Made by a program: the position numbers and the translations under genes. The notes under the pieces were generated by a model. It was not told the origin of the DNA. It did no database searches and saw nothing but the letters and a program-made list of their open reading frames with translations. Positions 8,366 to 17,307 of a stretch of 64,000 nucleotides of DNA are shown here, piece after piece (the first letter of the stretch is position 1; every line of letters begins with the position of its first letter). Source of the stretch: Streptomyces sp. LX-29 (GTDB lineage Bacteria > Actinomycetota > Actinomycetes > Streptomycetales > Streptomycetaceae); the NCBI RefSeq assembly GCF_029541745.1, contig NZ_CP089746.1:2480001-2544000 (forward strand). Direction: 5' to 3'.

Positions 8366-9454
8366 TCAGGGCGCCTTCGCCGCACGATCCGTGCGGTCTC
8401 CCTGGCCGCCACCGTCGCGCTCCTTCCCCCGCCGACGGTGGCGGTCGCCGATCCGCCCGAGGCCGAGGCGTCGGTGGCCGATCTGCTCACCCGGCTGCAG
8501 GGCCTCTACCAGAAGGCCGAGGAGGCCACCGAGAAGTTCAACGAGGTCGAGGAGAAGCTGGCCGCCCAGCGGAAGCGGACCTCGGCGGCGACCAGGCGGC
8601 TCGCCGGCGCCCGTACCGCCCTGGTCGCCAGCCGTGAGGCGGCCGGGCGGCTGGCGCGGGAGCAGTACCGGGGCAGCGGCGGCCTCGGCCCCACCGTGCA
8701 GGCGCTGCTGGCCGGCGACGCGAAGGGGGTCACCGACCGGCGCCATGAGATGCGGCGCGCCTCCACCCGGCAGGCGGCGGTGGTCGAGCGGCTGATCCGC
8801 GGCGAGCGGCGGGCGGACCGGCTGGCGCACACGGCCCGCGCGGCCCTCGAGAAGCGGCAGGCGCTGGCCGCCAAGCGCAAGAAGCAGCGCGACAAGGTCA
8901 CCCGTCGACTCAGGGAGATCGAGGAGACGCTGAGCTCGCTGACCGAGGAGCAGCTGGCCGAGCTGCGGCGGGAGGAGGAGCGGGAGACCGACGAGGCCCA
9001 GCGCGAGCTGCTGGAGTCCGGGCTGCTGGGCCCGGTGAAGGGGCCGGCCCGCGCCCCCTCGGCGGACGGGCGCCAGGCACTGCGGTACGCGGTCCGACAG
9101 CTCGGCAAGCCGTATGTGTGGGGCGCCGAGGGGCCGGCCTCCTTCGACTGCTCCGGGCTGACCTCACGCGCCTGGGCGCAGGCCGGGCGCCCCATTCCGC
9201 GCACCAGCCAGGAGCAGTGGCGGCGGCTCCACCGCGTCCCGCTCCGCGAGCTGCGCCCCGGCGACCTCGTGCTGTACTTCCCCGGCGCCACCCATGTCGC
9301 CCTCTACGCCGGTGCCGGCATGGTCGTCCAGGCGCCGCGCCCCGGCACCGACGTCCGCCTCTCCCCCATCGCCGGCAATCCGCTGCTCGGCGCGGTGCGC
9401 CCCGACCACACGCCCCGGAAGACGTCCCGCAAGCCCGCGCCGCGGCCCGCGTGA
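8363..9454 (+). CDS. Secreted NlpC/P60 peptidoglycan endopeptidase
   Basis: The protein has 363 aa: signal peptide (about 1-29), long charged coiled coil (about 35-225), then an NlpC/P60 cysteine peptidase domain (about 232-345) and a basic tail. The catalytic Cys is C263 in FDCSGL and the His is H311 in THVALY. The architecture matches RipA-like hydrolases that cleave D-Glu-meso-DAP (in Streptomyces, LL-DAP) peptide bonds, with the coiled coil controlling access. GGAGGTGAGGAG precedes the ATG and can be paired in a leader hairpin. I saw no ydaO-type riboswitch. Confidence 0.9.
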   Translation: MSGRLRRTIRAVSLAATVALLPPPTVAVADPPEAEASVADLLTRLQGLYQKAEEATEKFNEVEEKLAAQRKRTSAATRRLAGARTALVASREAAGRLAREQYRGSGGLGPTVQALLAGDAKGVTDRRHEMRRASTRQAAVVERLIRGERRADRLAHTARAALEKRQALAAKRKKQRDKVTRRLREIEETLSSLTEEQLAELRREEERETDEAQRELLESGLLGPVKGPARAPSADGRQALRYAVRQLGKPYVWGAEGPASFDCSGLTSRAWAQAGRPIPRTSQEQWRRLHRVPLRELRPGDLVLYFPGATHVALYAGAGMVVQAPRPGTDVRLSPIAGNPLLGAVRPDHTPRKTSRKPAPRPA

Positions 9455-9476
9455 CGCGCCGCCCCCGGGAAGGGCG

Positions 9477-10709
9477 TCAGCCGGCCGCCGCCGCCACGAA
9501 GGCCGCCGTCTTCTCCGGCTCGTAGAGGAAGTGCTCGAAGTCCGACGGGTCGTCGAAGCCGTTGGCGAAGCGGTCGGCGACGGCCTGGTGGGCCGTGCCG
9601 GCGCCGAGGAGGTTCACCACGTGCTCCGGCGGCGGGGCCAGCATCGTGTTGGTCCACTTGGTGACGTGCCGCGCGGTGGCCCAGAAGCGGTCGAAGGCGG
9701 CACGCATCCAGTCGGCGTCGAACGGCTTGTCCCCGTGTTCGAGGATGCTGTCGAGGTAGCCGGCCGCGCACTTGGCCGCGGTGTTGGAGCCCTGGCCGGT
9801 GATCGGGTCGTTGGCGACGACGACATCGGCGACACCGAGCACCACCCCGCCGCCGGGCAGCTCGCCGACGGGGTTCCGCACGGTGGGGGCGTACCGTCCG
9901 GCCAGCGTGCCGCCGGCGTCCGTCAGCTCGACCTCGGTGGCCCGGGCGTACTCCCAGGGTGTGAAGGTCTCCATCAGCTCCAGGGTCATGGCCAGGTGCT
10001 CGGCCGGGTCCTGGAGGGAAGGGAAGACGTCCAGCGGGCCGCCGGGGACGCCCTCCCAGAACAGGATGTCGGCGCGTCCGGAGAGGGTGAGGGTGGGCAT
10101 CACGAACAGCTCGCCGACACCGGGCACCAGGTTGCAGCGGACCGCGTCGAACTCCGGGTGCTCCGGGCGCGGCCCCAGACCGTGCACATAGGCGACGGCG
10201 AGCGCGCGCTGCGGGGTGGTGTACGGGGAGCGGGCCGGGTCGCGGTCGAAGAGCTCCACCAGCTCCCCCTTGCCCGCCGCCACCAGCGTCAGGTCGTAGG
10301 TGCGGACGAGGAAGTCCAGATCCGAGACGGTCGCCCCGTGGATGACCAGCTTGCCGCCCCGCTGGACGAAGGTGTCCATCCAGCCGGCCATCTTCAGCCG
10401 CTGGTCGACGGACTGGGCGTGGCCGTCGAGCCGCCCCACCCAGTCGATCGCGCGCCCGCCGTCGGGGCCCGCCACCGAGATCCCGAGGCCCTCGATGCGC
10501 GGCGCCCGGCTCTCCCAGAAGTTCAGTCCCAGGTCCCGCTCGTGCTGGAGGGCGGTGTGGAACATGCACTGGGTGGACATCACCCGGCCGGAGCGGACCT
10601 CGTCCGCCGTCCGGTTGGACATCACGGTGACCTCGTAGCCGTGCGACTGCAGGCCGAGGGCGAGCTGGAGACCGGACTGACCGGCTCCGACGATCAATAT
10701 CCTGCGCAT
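9477..10709 (-). CDS. Styrene-monooxygenase-like FAD protein of the conservon
   Basis: This 410-aa flavoprotein has an N-terminal dinucleotide-binding loop (ILIVGAGQSGLQLALGL) and the fold pattern of group E flavin monooxygenases such as StyA (epoxidation using FADH2 from a partner reductase). A second FAD motif, GVADVVVANDPITGQGSN, is present near residues 295-312. No flavin reductase is encoded next to it. It is the last gene of the cvnABCD operon, 19 bp after cvnD, the position occupied in other conservons by an oxidoreductase or P450. A GTG one codon upstream is an alternative start. Confidence 0.82.
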   Translation of the reverse strand: MRRILIVGAGQSGLQLALGLQSHGYEVTVMSNRTADEVRSGRVMSTQCMFHTALQHERDLGLNFWESRAPRIEGLGISVAGPDGGRAIDWVGRLDGHAQSVDQRLKMAGWMDTFVQRGGKLVIHGATVSDLDFLVRTYDLTLVAAGKGELVELFDRDPARSPYTTPQRALAVAYVHGLGPRPEHPEFDAVRCNLVPGVGELFVMPTLTLSGRADILFWEGVPGGPLDVFPSLQDPAEHLAMTLELMETFTPWEYARATEVELTDAGGTLAGRYAPTVRNPVGELPGGGVVLGVADVVVANDPITGQGSNTAAKCAAGYLDSILEHGDKPFDADWMRAAFDRFWATARHVTKWTNTMLAPPPEHVVNLLGAGTAHQAVADRFANGFDDPSDFEHFLYEPEKTAAFVAAAAG

Positions 10710-10728
10710 CACGACTGCCTTTCCGCAC

Positions 10729-11376
10729 TCATTCGGGGGTCAGGTCGAGGGCGAAGCCCACCAGCGCCAGCAGCGCGTCGATCACGGTGATCCGCTGGCG
10801 GGCGTCCATGATCACCACGGGTATCTCCGGGGGCACCGACAGCGCCTCCCGCACGTCCTCCGCCTCGTGACGCGGCGTCCCCTCGAAGTGGTTGACCGCG
10901 ACGGCGTACGGCAGCCCGCAGCCTTCGAAGTAGTCCAGCGCCGGGAAACTGTCCTCCAGCCGACGGGTGTCCGCCATCACCACCGCGCCGATGGCGCCGC
11001 GCACCAGGTCGTCCCACATGAACCAGAAGCGCCGCTGGCCGGGGGTGCCGAAGAGGTAGAGGACCAGATCGGTGTCGAGGGTGAGGCGGCCGAAGTCCAT
11101 GGCGACGGTGGTCGTGGTCTTCCCCGGCGTCGCGGCGGTGTCGTCGACCTCCTCGCCGGCCCGGGTCATCAGCGCCTCGGTCTCTAACGGGGTGATCTCC
11201 GAGACCGAGCCCACGAAGGTCGTCTTGCCGACGCCGAAGCCTCCCGCGATCACGATCTTGGTGGCGACCGGGGCCCGGGAGTGGTCCGTCTGCCAGCTCC
11301 GCAGCCCCTCCTCCGCGGCGGGCGGGAGCGTCACCGCCCCGGCCGCGGCTCCCGCCTCAGAGCCTGCGCAGTCCAC
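10729..11376 (-). CDS. cvnD: Conservon GTP-binding protein CvnD
   Basis: This small GTPase of 215 aa has P-loop GGFGVGKTTF (about residues 45-54), a G3-like FGTPGQRRF, and a degenerate G4 (AVNHF in place of NKxD), as in other ATP/GTP-binding proteins of Streptomyces conservons. It works with a sensor-like ATPase, a roadblock protein and a DUF742 protein at the membrane, by analogy to a eukaryotic G-protein system. The GTG start overlaps the end of cvnC by 20 bp. Confidence 0.9.
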   Translation of the reverse strand: MDCAGSEAGAAAGAVTLPPAAEEGLRSWQTDHSRAPVATKIVIAGGFGVGKTTFVGSVSEITPLETEALMTRAGEEVDDTAATPGKTTTTVAMDFGRLTLDTDLVLYLFGTPGQRRFWFMWDDLVRGAIGAVVMADTRRLEDSFPALDYFEGCGLPYAVAVNHFEGTPRHEAEDVREALSVPPEIPVVIMDARQRITVIDALLALVGFALDLTPE

Positions 11377-11761
11377 CGAGCACCCTCTCCAGCAGCGCGC
11401 GGTCGGGCTGCCCGGGGCCGCGCCCGGTGCCGTAGACGCGGATCCGGCCCTGGTCGGCCAGGTCGCTCAGCAGCACCCGGACCACCCCGAGTGGGATCTT
11501 CAGCAGCGCCGCTATCTCCGCCACCGAGCGCATCCTGCGGCACAGCTCCACGATCGCCCCGACCTCGGGCAGCAGCCGCGGGCCGCGTCCGCCCGGGGGT
11601 GCCTCCCGGCGCTCCTCGACCCCCTCCAGGGCGGCCACGAAGGTCTCCACCAGCAGCACATGGCCGAAGCGGGTGCGACCGCCGGTCAGCGAGTACGGGC
11701 GCACCCGCTTCGGGCGGCGTCCCGCGCCGCGTATGGGAAGGCCGGGAGCGGCCGCCGTCAC
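11357..11761 (-). CDS. cvnC: Conservon DUF742 protein CvnC
   Basis: This 134-aa DUF742 protein has a C-terminal winged-helix-like segment (VAEIAALLKIPLGVVRVLLSDL) and the conserved RVRPYSLTGGRT opening motif of the family. Its GTG start overlaps the stop of cvnB (GTGA), so translation is coupled. Its role in the conservon is likely to bridge the roadblock protein and the GTPase; this is inferred from family, not visible in sequence. Confidence 0.9.
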   Translation of the reverse strand: MTAAAPGLPIRGAGRRPKRVRPYSLTGGRTRFGHVLLVETFVAALEGVEERREAPPGGRGPRLLPEVGAIVELCRRMRSVAEIAALLKIPLGVVRVLLSDLADQGRIRVYGTGRGPGQPDRALLERVLGGLRRL

Positions 11762-12252
11762 TGCGCGGTCTCCATCGACTTCCGCAGCTCGCTGCGGAGT
11801 TCGGGGGTGAGCACATGGCCGGCGCGGCCGACGAACAGGGCCATGTGGTAGGCGACCACGGTCATGTCGCAGTCCGGGGCGGCGTGCACGCCGAGCAGCG
11901 AGCCGTCGCTGATCGACATGACGAGGAGCATCCCGTCCTCCATCGCCACCATCGTCTGCTTGACGTTGCCGCCGTCCATCAACCGGGCCGCGCCGAGGGT
12001 GAGACTGCCCAGTCCGGAGACGATGGTGGCCAGGTCGGCCGTGGAGCCCTTGGGGCCGTCCTGCGCCGCCGGATCGCCGGTCGTCACCGTCCGGTACTGG
12101 GGGTCTGACGAGAGCAGTAGCAGGCCGTCGGACGAGACGACGGCGACCGAGCGTACGCCCGGCACCTCCTCGACCAGATTGGCGAGCAGCCAGTGCAGAT
12201 TACGAGCCTCGCTGCTCAGGCCGTACGTGCTGCTCCCACTGGGCGCGTTCAA
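11758..12252 (-). CDS. cvnB: Conservon roadblock/LC7 protein CvnB
   Basis: The protein has 164 aa with a roadblock/LC7 fold (LHWLLANLVEEVPGVRSVAVVSSDG, then SLTLGAARLM and LGVHAAPDCDMTVVAYHM). Such proteins act as regulators of small GTPases like MglB. Translation starts at TTG behind a strong GAGGAGG at 8 nt, which decides this start. It lies 89 bp after cvnA and overlaps cvnC. Confidence 0.9.
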   Translation of the reverse strand: MNAPSGSSTYGLSSEARNLHWLLANLVEEVPGVRSVAVVSSDGLLLLSSDPQYRTVTTGDPAAQDGPKGSTADLATIVSGLGSLTLGAARLMDGGNVKQTMVAMEDGMLLVMSISDGSLLGVHAAPDCDMTVVAYHMALFVGRAGHVLTPELRSELRKSMETAQ

Positions 12253-12341
12253 CTCTGTGCCTCCTCAACCGTGCCACTCTCTCCTGCGCCCCCGTACCTG
12301 CCCCGCAGTCGCTTCCTTGAACGTGCTGTCGAGCCGTCCCG

Positions 12342-15284
12342 TCAGAGATCGCGCCGGGCCGGGTCGTCGGTCCGCTCCGCGATCTCGGCCTCCGCGTCCC
12401 GCCGTCCCTGGCGCGCGCCCCGTTGGAATCCACCGAGCCGGCGGCGGAGCTCCTCCGCGTCCACGCCGCTCCGGACGCGCTCACGGGTGGTGGGCGCCGG
12501 CCGGGTCACCGCCTTCGGCGTGCGCTTGGGCAGCCCCTTGGCGGTGACCGGCCGCTCGCGAACCGGCGCGGCCTCCCTCGACTCCGCACGCCCGGGCTCG
12601 GGCCGTGCCGGGGCGGTCCGCTCCTCCGCGGCGGGCCGGGCGTGCTCGTCGGGCGCCACCAGGGCGGGGGTGGCGGCCGGCGCCGCCGCGGCGTCCTCGG
12701 CGGGCGACGGCGCCGCGGCCCACGGCTGCCCGGCGACCGGGGTCCCGCCGCTGGGCGTGCGCTCGGCGCCGGGCGCCGGGACGCCGGCGACCGGGGTGTG
12801 CTCCGCGCCGTCCGGCGCGGCCGGAACGCCGGCGACCGGGGTCGGGTCGGCGCCCGGCGGCCCGGACGGGCTTTCCTCCGGCTGCCGGGGCGCCGCCAGG
12901 TCGCCCCGGACGGCGGCGAGCTGGATGGTCCGCTCGGCGGCCACCACCAGCGGGTCGGCGCCCGGCTCGACATCCACCTCGATGTCCGGCACGAACTCCG
13001 GCTCCGCCGCGATGTCCGGCATGAACTCCGGCTCCGCCGCGGCGGCGGCCGACTCCGGGTGCTCCTCCGCGGGGTGCTCCCCGCGGTACGGAAGTCCGGC
13101 GCCGTCGACCGCGCGGTGCCGACCGGGCAGCTCGTTGGAGTTCGCCTCGGCGACGGAGCCGGGGAAGGACGGGCCGGAGCCGGGGCCGTCCGTCGGGTCC
13201 GCGACCGCCGGCGCGGCGGCCGGATCGGCGGGGACGGCGCCGGCGGGCGGGGCCGCCAGGATCTTCACCGGCAGCACCACCACCGCCGCCACGCCGCCCT
13301 GCTTCTGCTCGCGCAGCTGGACCCGCACCCCGTGCTTGGCTGCCAGCCGGGTCACCACGTACAGCCCGAGCCCCAGCGGATCCTCCGCGTCGGGCCCCTG
13401 GCAGTAGTCCGGCACGGGCTCGGCCAGCCGGGCGTTGAGCTCGTCGAAGCGCTCCGGCGTCATGCCGATGCCCTCGTCCTGGACGGAGAGCATCAGCTCG
13501 CCGGTCTCCAGCAGCCAGCCGGAGACCTGCACATGCGCGTCCGGCGGCGAGAACGCGGTGGCGTTCTCCAGCAGCTCGGCGACCAGGTGGCTGACGCTGT
13601 CGGCGGCGAACCCGGCGACGTAGGAGTGCGGCGGCAGGGACTGGATCTGCACCCGGTCGTAGCGCTCGACCTCGCTGATGGAGGCGCGCAGCACATCCAG
13701 CAGCGGGACCGGACCCGCGTGCGTGGCCTTGTGCTCGGAGCCGGCGATGACCAGGAGGTTCTCGCTGTAGCGGCGCATGCCGGTGGCGAGGTGGTCGAGC
13801 TGGAAGAGGGTCTCCAGCCGGTCGGGGTCCTGCTCCTTCTCCTCCAGCCCCTCGATGATCGCGAGCTGCCGCTCTATGAGGCCGAGGTTGCGGAGCGCGA
13901 GGCTGACGAAGCTGCCGTGCACCCGGGCCCGCAGGCCCTCCAGCCGCGCGCTGACCTCGTCCAGCTCCTGGCGCAGCTCGGTGCGCTCCTCGGCGAGCCG
14001 CCGTCGCTCGGCGACCAGTCGGGTGCGGTCGGCCTCCAGCGTCGCGGCCCGCTCGTGCTCGGCGCGTACGGCCTTCAGCAGCGCGTTGACGCTGTGCACG
14101 GTGTCCGCGTACTCGTCGTCGCGCCCCTTGAAGGCGATCGGCTCCTCGGTCGTGGGGTCGGCCGCGACCCGCCGGGCGCCCAGCCGCAGCGCGGCCAGCG
14201 GGCGGGTCATCGAGCGGGCGCCGGAGATCCCGGCGCCGAGCGCGAGGAGCAGGGACAGCCCGGCCAGTCCGACGCGGATCTCCAGGGCGGTGACATCGTC
14301 GTCCCGCAGCCCTTCGAGCCGGGCGACCTCCGCGGTGACCAGCGCGGCCTCCACGCCGCGCATCCGGTCGATGCGGCCGGACAGGGCCGACTCGACGCGG
14401 TCCTCGCCCAGCAGCAGGTCGGTGCCGGAGAGCCGGGGCTGGTCCAGCAGCCGGGCCAGCAGCCGCTCCGCGCTGGCGACCTCGGTGCCGTTGACGGCGC
14501 TGTCGAACCGCTCCCGCGCGGCGGTCGGCGCGAGCTGCTTGAAGTCGGCGAGCGCGGCCTGCTCGCGGAGGTTGGTGCGCTGCGCGGCGGCGGTGAGCGT
14601 GGGCTGACCGCCGTCGCCGGTGAGCGCGGCCAGCAGCAGGCCCCGGGTGGCGGACGCCTCCTCGTCGGCCCGCCCCAGCGCGGCCAGCGCCCGCGCTCCG
14701 CCGTCGTCGGCCCGCTCGGGCATCCGACGGGCGAGACTGTCGGCGAGGGCGTGCAGCGCCTGGACGGTCTCGGTGTAGTCCTCGAACACCTGGAGCGCCG
14801 AGCCGCGCCCGGTCAGCGCCTGCTGTCGGGTCTCGGGGAGGTCGTCCAGCAGTCCGCGCAGCGCGGCGGGGGCGTCCGGGCGGACCTCGGCGACCTGGCG
14901 GTCGACGCGGGCCCGCTGGCTCTCGGAGACGCCGGCGCCGGAGGCGGTGGAGCGGCCGGCGGCGACGAACTCGGTCATGGCGTCGCGCTCGTCCGCGAGC
15001 GCGTGGGCCAGGGCCACGGCGGCGCGGTTGGACTCGGCGAGCTCGACGAGCCGCTGGGAGTCGTGCGTGTCGTCGACGGCGGCGAGAACGGCGGGGGCGC
15101 CGGCCGCGGCGACGGCGACGGCGACCACCGCGACGGAGATGACCAGACGGTTGCGCACGCGCGCCGAGGGGCGGCGCGACGGCGCGTCAGCGCCTGCGGC
15201 CGGGCCACCCGACGTGTTCTGACCGCCCTGTCCGTTCAGCGTGCTGTGCTCGTCGTTGCTGCCCCGAAGCCGCTTCTTCCGCAC
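12342..15284 (-). CDS. cvnA: Conservon sensor-kinase-like ATPase CvnA
   Basis: The 980-aa protein has an N-terminal transmembrane segment (about 44-68), an extracytoplasmic helical nitrate-sensor-like domain, a second membrane segment (about 338-358), a HAMP region, a coiled coil, and a HATPase domain. The N-box is ELLENATAFSPPD and G boxes are DEGIGM and GLGLYVV. No phospho-accepting H-box is evident (the equivalent region reads FQLDHLATGMRR), as is usual for conservon sensors. A long, disordered Pro/Ala-rich tail follows, with several TPVAGVP-type repeats. The GTG start is the furthest plausible; later starts are possible before the first membrane segment. Confidence 0.9.
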   Translation of the reverse strand: MRKKRLRGSNDEHSTLNGQGGQNTSGGPAAGADAPSRRPSARVRNRLVISVAVVAVAVAAAGAPAVLAAVDDTHDSQRLVELAESNRAAVALAHALADERDAMTEFVAAGRSTASGAGVSESQRARVDRQVAEVRPDAPAALRGLLDDLPETRQQALTGRGSALQVFEDYTETVQALHALADSLARRMPERADDGGARALAALGRADEEASATRGLLLAALTGDGGQPTLTAAAQRTNLREQAALADFKQLAPTAARERFDSAVNGTEVASAERLLARLLDQPRLSGTDLLLGEDRVESALSGRIDRMRGVEAALVTAEVARLEGLRDDDVTALEIRVGLAGLSLLLALGAGISGARSMTRPLAALRLGARRVAADPTTEEPIAFKGRDDEYADTVHSVNALLKAVRAEHERAATLEADRTRLVAERRRLAEERTELRQELDEVSARLEGLRARVHGSFVSLALRNLGLIERQLAIIEGLEEKEQDPDRLETLFQLDHLATGMRRYSENLLVIAGSEHKATHAGPVPLLDVLRASISEVERYDRVQIQSLPPHSYVAGFAADSVSHLVAELLENATAFSPPDAHVQVSGWLLETGELMLSVQDEGIGMTPERFDELNARLAEPVPDYCQGPDAEDPLGLGLYVVTRLAAKHGVRVQLREQKQGGVAAVVVLPVKILAAPPAGAVPADPAAAPAVADPTDGPGSGPSFPGSVAEANSNELPGRHRAVDGAGLPYRGEHPAEEHPESAAAAAEPEFMPDIAAEPEFVPDIEVDVEPGADPLVVAAERTIQLAAVRGDLAAPRQPEESPSGPPGADPTPVAGVPAAPDGAEHTPVAGVPAPGAERTPSGGTPVAGQPWAAAPSPAEDAAAAPAATPALVAPDEHARPAAEERTAPARPEPGRAESREAAPVRERPVTAKGLPKRTPKAVTRPAPTTRERVRSGVDAEELRRRLGGFQRGARQGRRDAEAEIAERTDDPARRDL

Positions 15285-15697
15285 CGGTGCTCACAATCTT
15301 TTCTCGCCCGACCCGCTGGGGAAACCAGGGGGTGACGACGGTTCAACAACTGCGTGGCCCCGCCCCTGGTACGGAATCCGACCCTTCCAGGACCGCTGTG
15401 AGGCGGGCGCGCATCAAATGCCCGGCCACCTGAACGAGTGAACCGCATGCCGAAGTTGACCATCAACTTCCGACTATGGACTACACACGCGGGACCGGCT
15501 CGGCAGTTGGAAAACGCTCCCAGGTCCTGGCAGGATTCGCCCCCGCGCCCTCCCGGACGTGTGAATTCCCGCACCAATCCGACATCTGACGGGCGTCGAA
15601 CCCGCGAGCGGGCCCCCGCGCGAGACCTCCCGGACACCTCCCGGGCGGGCCGGACACGCGCGACGGAGCCGCCCTCCCCGCCCGGCACACTGGCCGC
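15285..15697. other. 413-bp divergent intergenic region
   Basis: This is the promoter region for cvnA (left) and the PP2C-like gene (right). It contains the palindrome at 15452-15470 and is otherwise without coding bias. The element CACACT lies 6 nt before the PP2C ATG. Confidence 0.5.
15452..15470. promoter_or_regulatory. Perfect palindrome GAAGTTGA-CCA-TCAACTTC
   Basis: Arms of 8 bp are perfectly complementary around a 3-bp centre. It stands about 170 bp upstream of cvnA and about 230 bp upstream of the PP2C-like gene, and looks like a dimeric regulator site. The regulator is unknown. Confidence 0.4.
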
Positions 15698-16471
15698 ATG
15701 CGCATAGAACTCGCGACCGCACCCGGAGACCCTCAACGCCCCAACGAGGACTACGCGTCAGTAGCGCTGCCCGCCTCGGGGCACGGCGGGGCGCTGGTCC
15801 TGCTGGACGGAGTCACTCCGCCGCCCGACGGCGACAACGGCTGCACCCACGGCGTCCCCTGGTTCACGGCCCGACTGGGCGGGGCGCTCCTCGAACTGTC
15901 CGGTTCACGCCGGGAAACCTCGCTGGCGGACTGCCTTTCGGCCGCGATCGAACGCACCACCGACACACACGCTCAAACCTGTGAAATTTCTCACGCGCTC
16001 ACGCCCCAGGCCACGGTGGTCGCCGCCCGCTGGGACGCGGAGCGGGTGGAGTACCTGGTGCTGTCGGACTCGGTCCTGCTGATCGAGGCGCCCGACGGCG
16101 CCGTGACGCCCGTCCTCGACGACCGCATCGACCGCCTGCGGGCCGCCGGCCGTCGACTGGCCCCGCTGCGCAACGTCGAGGGCGGCTTCTTCACCGCCGC
16201 CGCCGACCCGGCCGTCGCGGCTCGGGCGGTGACCGGATCGCTGCCGCGCGCCTCCGTGCGCACCCTCGCCGCGCTCACCGACGGGGCCACCCGCTGGGTG
16301 GAGGTGTTCGACGAGGGCGACTGGACCCAGCTGACGGCCCTGCTGCGCAAGGAGGGCCCCCAGGCGCTCATCGACCGGGTGCGCGCGGCGGAGGACGCGA
16401 ACCCGGAGGCGGCGGGCGGCCCCCATGGAAAGGCGCACGACGACGCGGCGGTGATCCTGGCGGAGCTGTGA
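15698..16471 (+). CDS. PP2C-like protein phosphatase domain protein
   Basis: This 257-aa protein keeps PP2C landmarks: N-E-D-Y near residue 17, LLDGV (metal Asp and Gly) near 35, SDS in the middle, and HDDAAVI near the C-terminus. It consists of a single domain without sensor or membrane parts. PP2C proteins dephosphorylate Ser/Thr, often on anti-sigma antagonists. It is divergent from the conservon but there is no direct sign of functional linkage. Some metal ligands may be degenerate, so catalysis is not certain. Confidence 0.72.
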   Translation: MRIELATAPGDPQRPNEDYASVALPASGHGGALVLLDGVTPPPDGDNGCTHGVPWFTARLGGALLELSGSRRETSLADCLSAAIERTTDTHAQTCEISHALTPQATVVAARWDAERVEYLVLSDSVLLIEAPDGAVTPVLDDRIDRLRAAGRRLAPLRNVEGGFFTAAADPAVAARAVTGSLPRASVRTLAALTDGATRWVEVFDEGDWTQLTALLRKEGPQALIDRVRAAEDANPEAAGGPHGKAHDDAAVILAEL

Positions 16472-16493
16472 CCGGACCCGGACCGCCGATCCC

Positions 16494-17018
16494 CTAGGCC
16501 GGATCCTCCCCCGCCGCCTGGGCCGCGCTGTTGAGCCGCCGCAGCAGCCGGGCCAGCTCGGCGACCTCGTTCCGCTCCCAGGCCGCGAGGCGGTGGGCGT
16601 ACTTGGCGCGCCGGGCGTTGCGCACGCTGCGGAAGCGCTCCCGACCCTCGTCGGTCATCTGCACCAGGAAGGCCCGTCCGTCGGCGGGGTCGGGGGCCCG
16701 GGCGACCAGCCCGAGCTCCTCCAGGGCCCGCAGCTGGCGGCTCATGGTCGCCTTGCCCACGCCGAAGTAGGCGGCCAGGTCGGTGGCCCGCTGCCGCCCG
16801 GCGTCGTCCAGCCGCAGCAGCAGCCCGTACGCGGCGGGCTCCAGATCCGGATGCACCTCGCGGGCCATCTCCCCGGAGGAGGCGCGGGCGCGGCGAAGGA
16901 AGACCGCCAGTTCGCGTTCGAGGGCCAGGAACGCCTGGTCCACTCCTCGTACCTGCTCGGCCGGTGACACGCCCCGCCTGGAGGGGGTGGACCCGGTGTC
17001 GGCCCCGGTATTGTGCAC
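16494..17018 (-). CDS. MarR family transcriptional regulator
   Basis: The 174-aa protein has a winged helix-turn-helix (about residues 60-130: RATDLAAYFGVGKATMSRQLRALEELGLV followed by the wing ADGRAFLVQMTDEG). It starts at GTG behind GAGAGG. A 21-bp imperfect palindrome lies 26 bp upstream, probably its own operator. The next gene, divergent, is a GH25 lysozyme; whether the regulator controls it is unknown. Confidence 0.87.
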   Translation of the reverse strand: MHNTGADTGSTPSRRGVSPAEQVRGVDQAFLALERELAVFLRRARASSGEMAREVHPDLEPAAYGLLLRLDDAGRQRATDLAAYFGVGKATMSRQLRALEELGLVARAPDPADGRAFLVQMTDEGRERFRSVRNARRAKYAHRLAAWERNEVAELARLLRRLNSAAQAAGEDPA

Positions 17019-17043
17019 GTCAGCGACCTCTCCGGATTTTCAG

Positions 17044-17064
17044 CTGGATGAAAGTTTCCTTCAG
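17044..17064. promoter_or_regulatory. Imperfect 21-bp palindrome, likely MarR operator
   Basis: CTGGATGAAAGTTTCCTTCAG reads as CTG-A-GAAA / TTTC-T-CAG around a central G, with two mismatched pairs. It lies between the MarR and lysozyme genes, close to the MarR start. Confidence 0.4.
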
Positions 17065-17307
17065 CCGTGGCCGTCGCCCCAGCTCGGCCAGTATTTCGCA
17101 GGATTAGACCAACGGCAGCAACCAGGCCCGCTTCGCAAGGGGTTTCTACGCCCGTAGCACGGAGCATGACATGGGCACACCAATGTGACGAGCCGGGGCG
17201 AGACCGCACTCCCCCACCGCCGTTCACTCCTCCGGTTCACTCCCTCCGCTCACTCCGACTCTCCCTCTCCCCCCACCTCCCCCCACCGAGGCTTTCGGAG
17301 GCATGCC

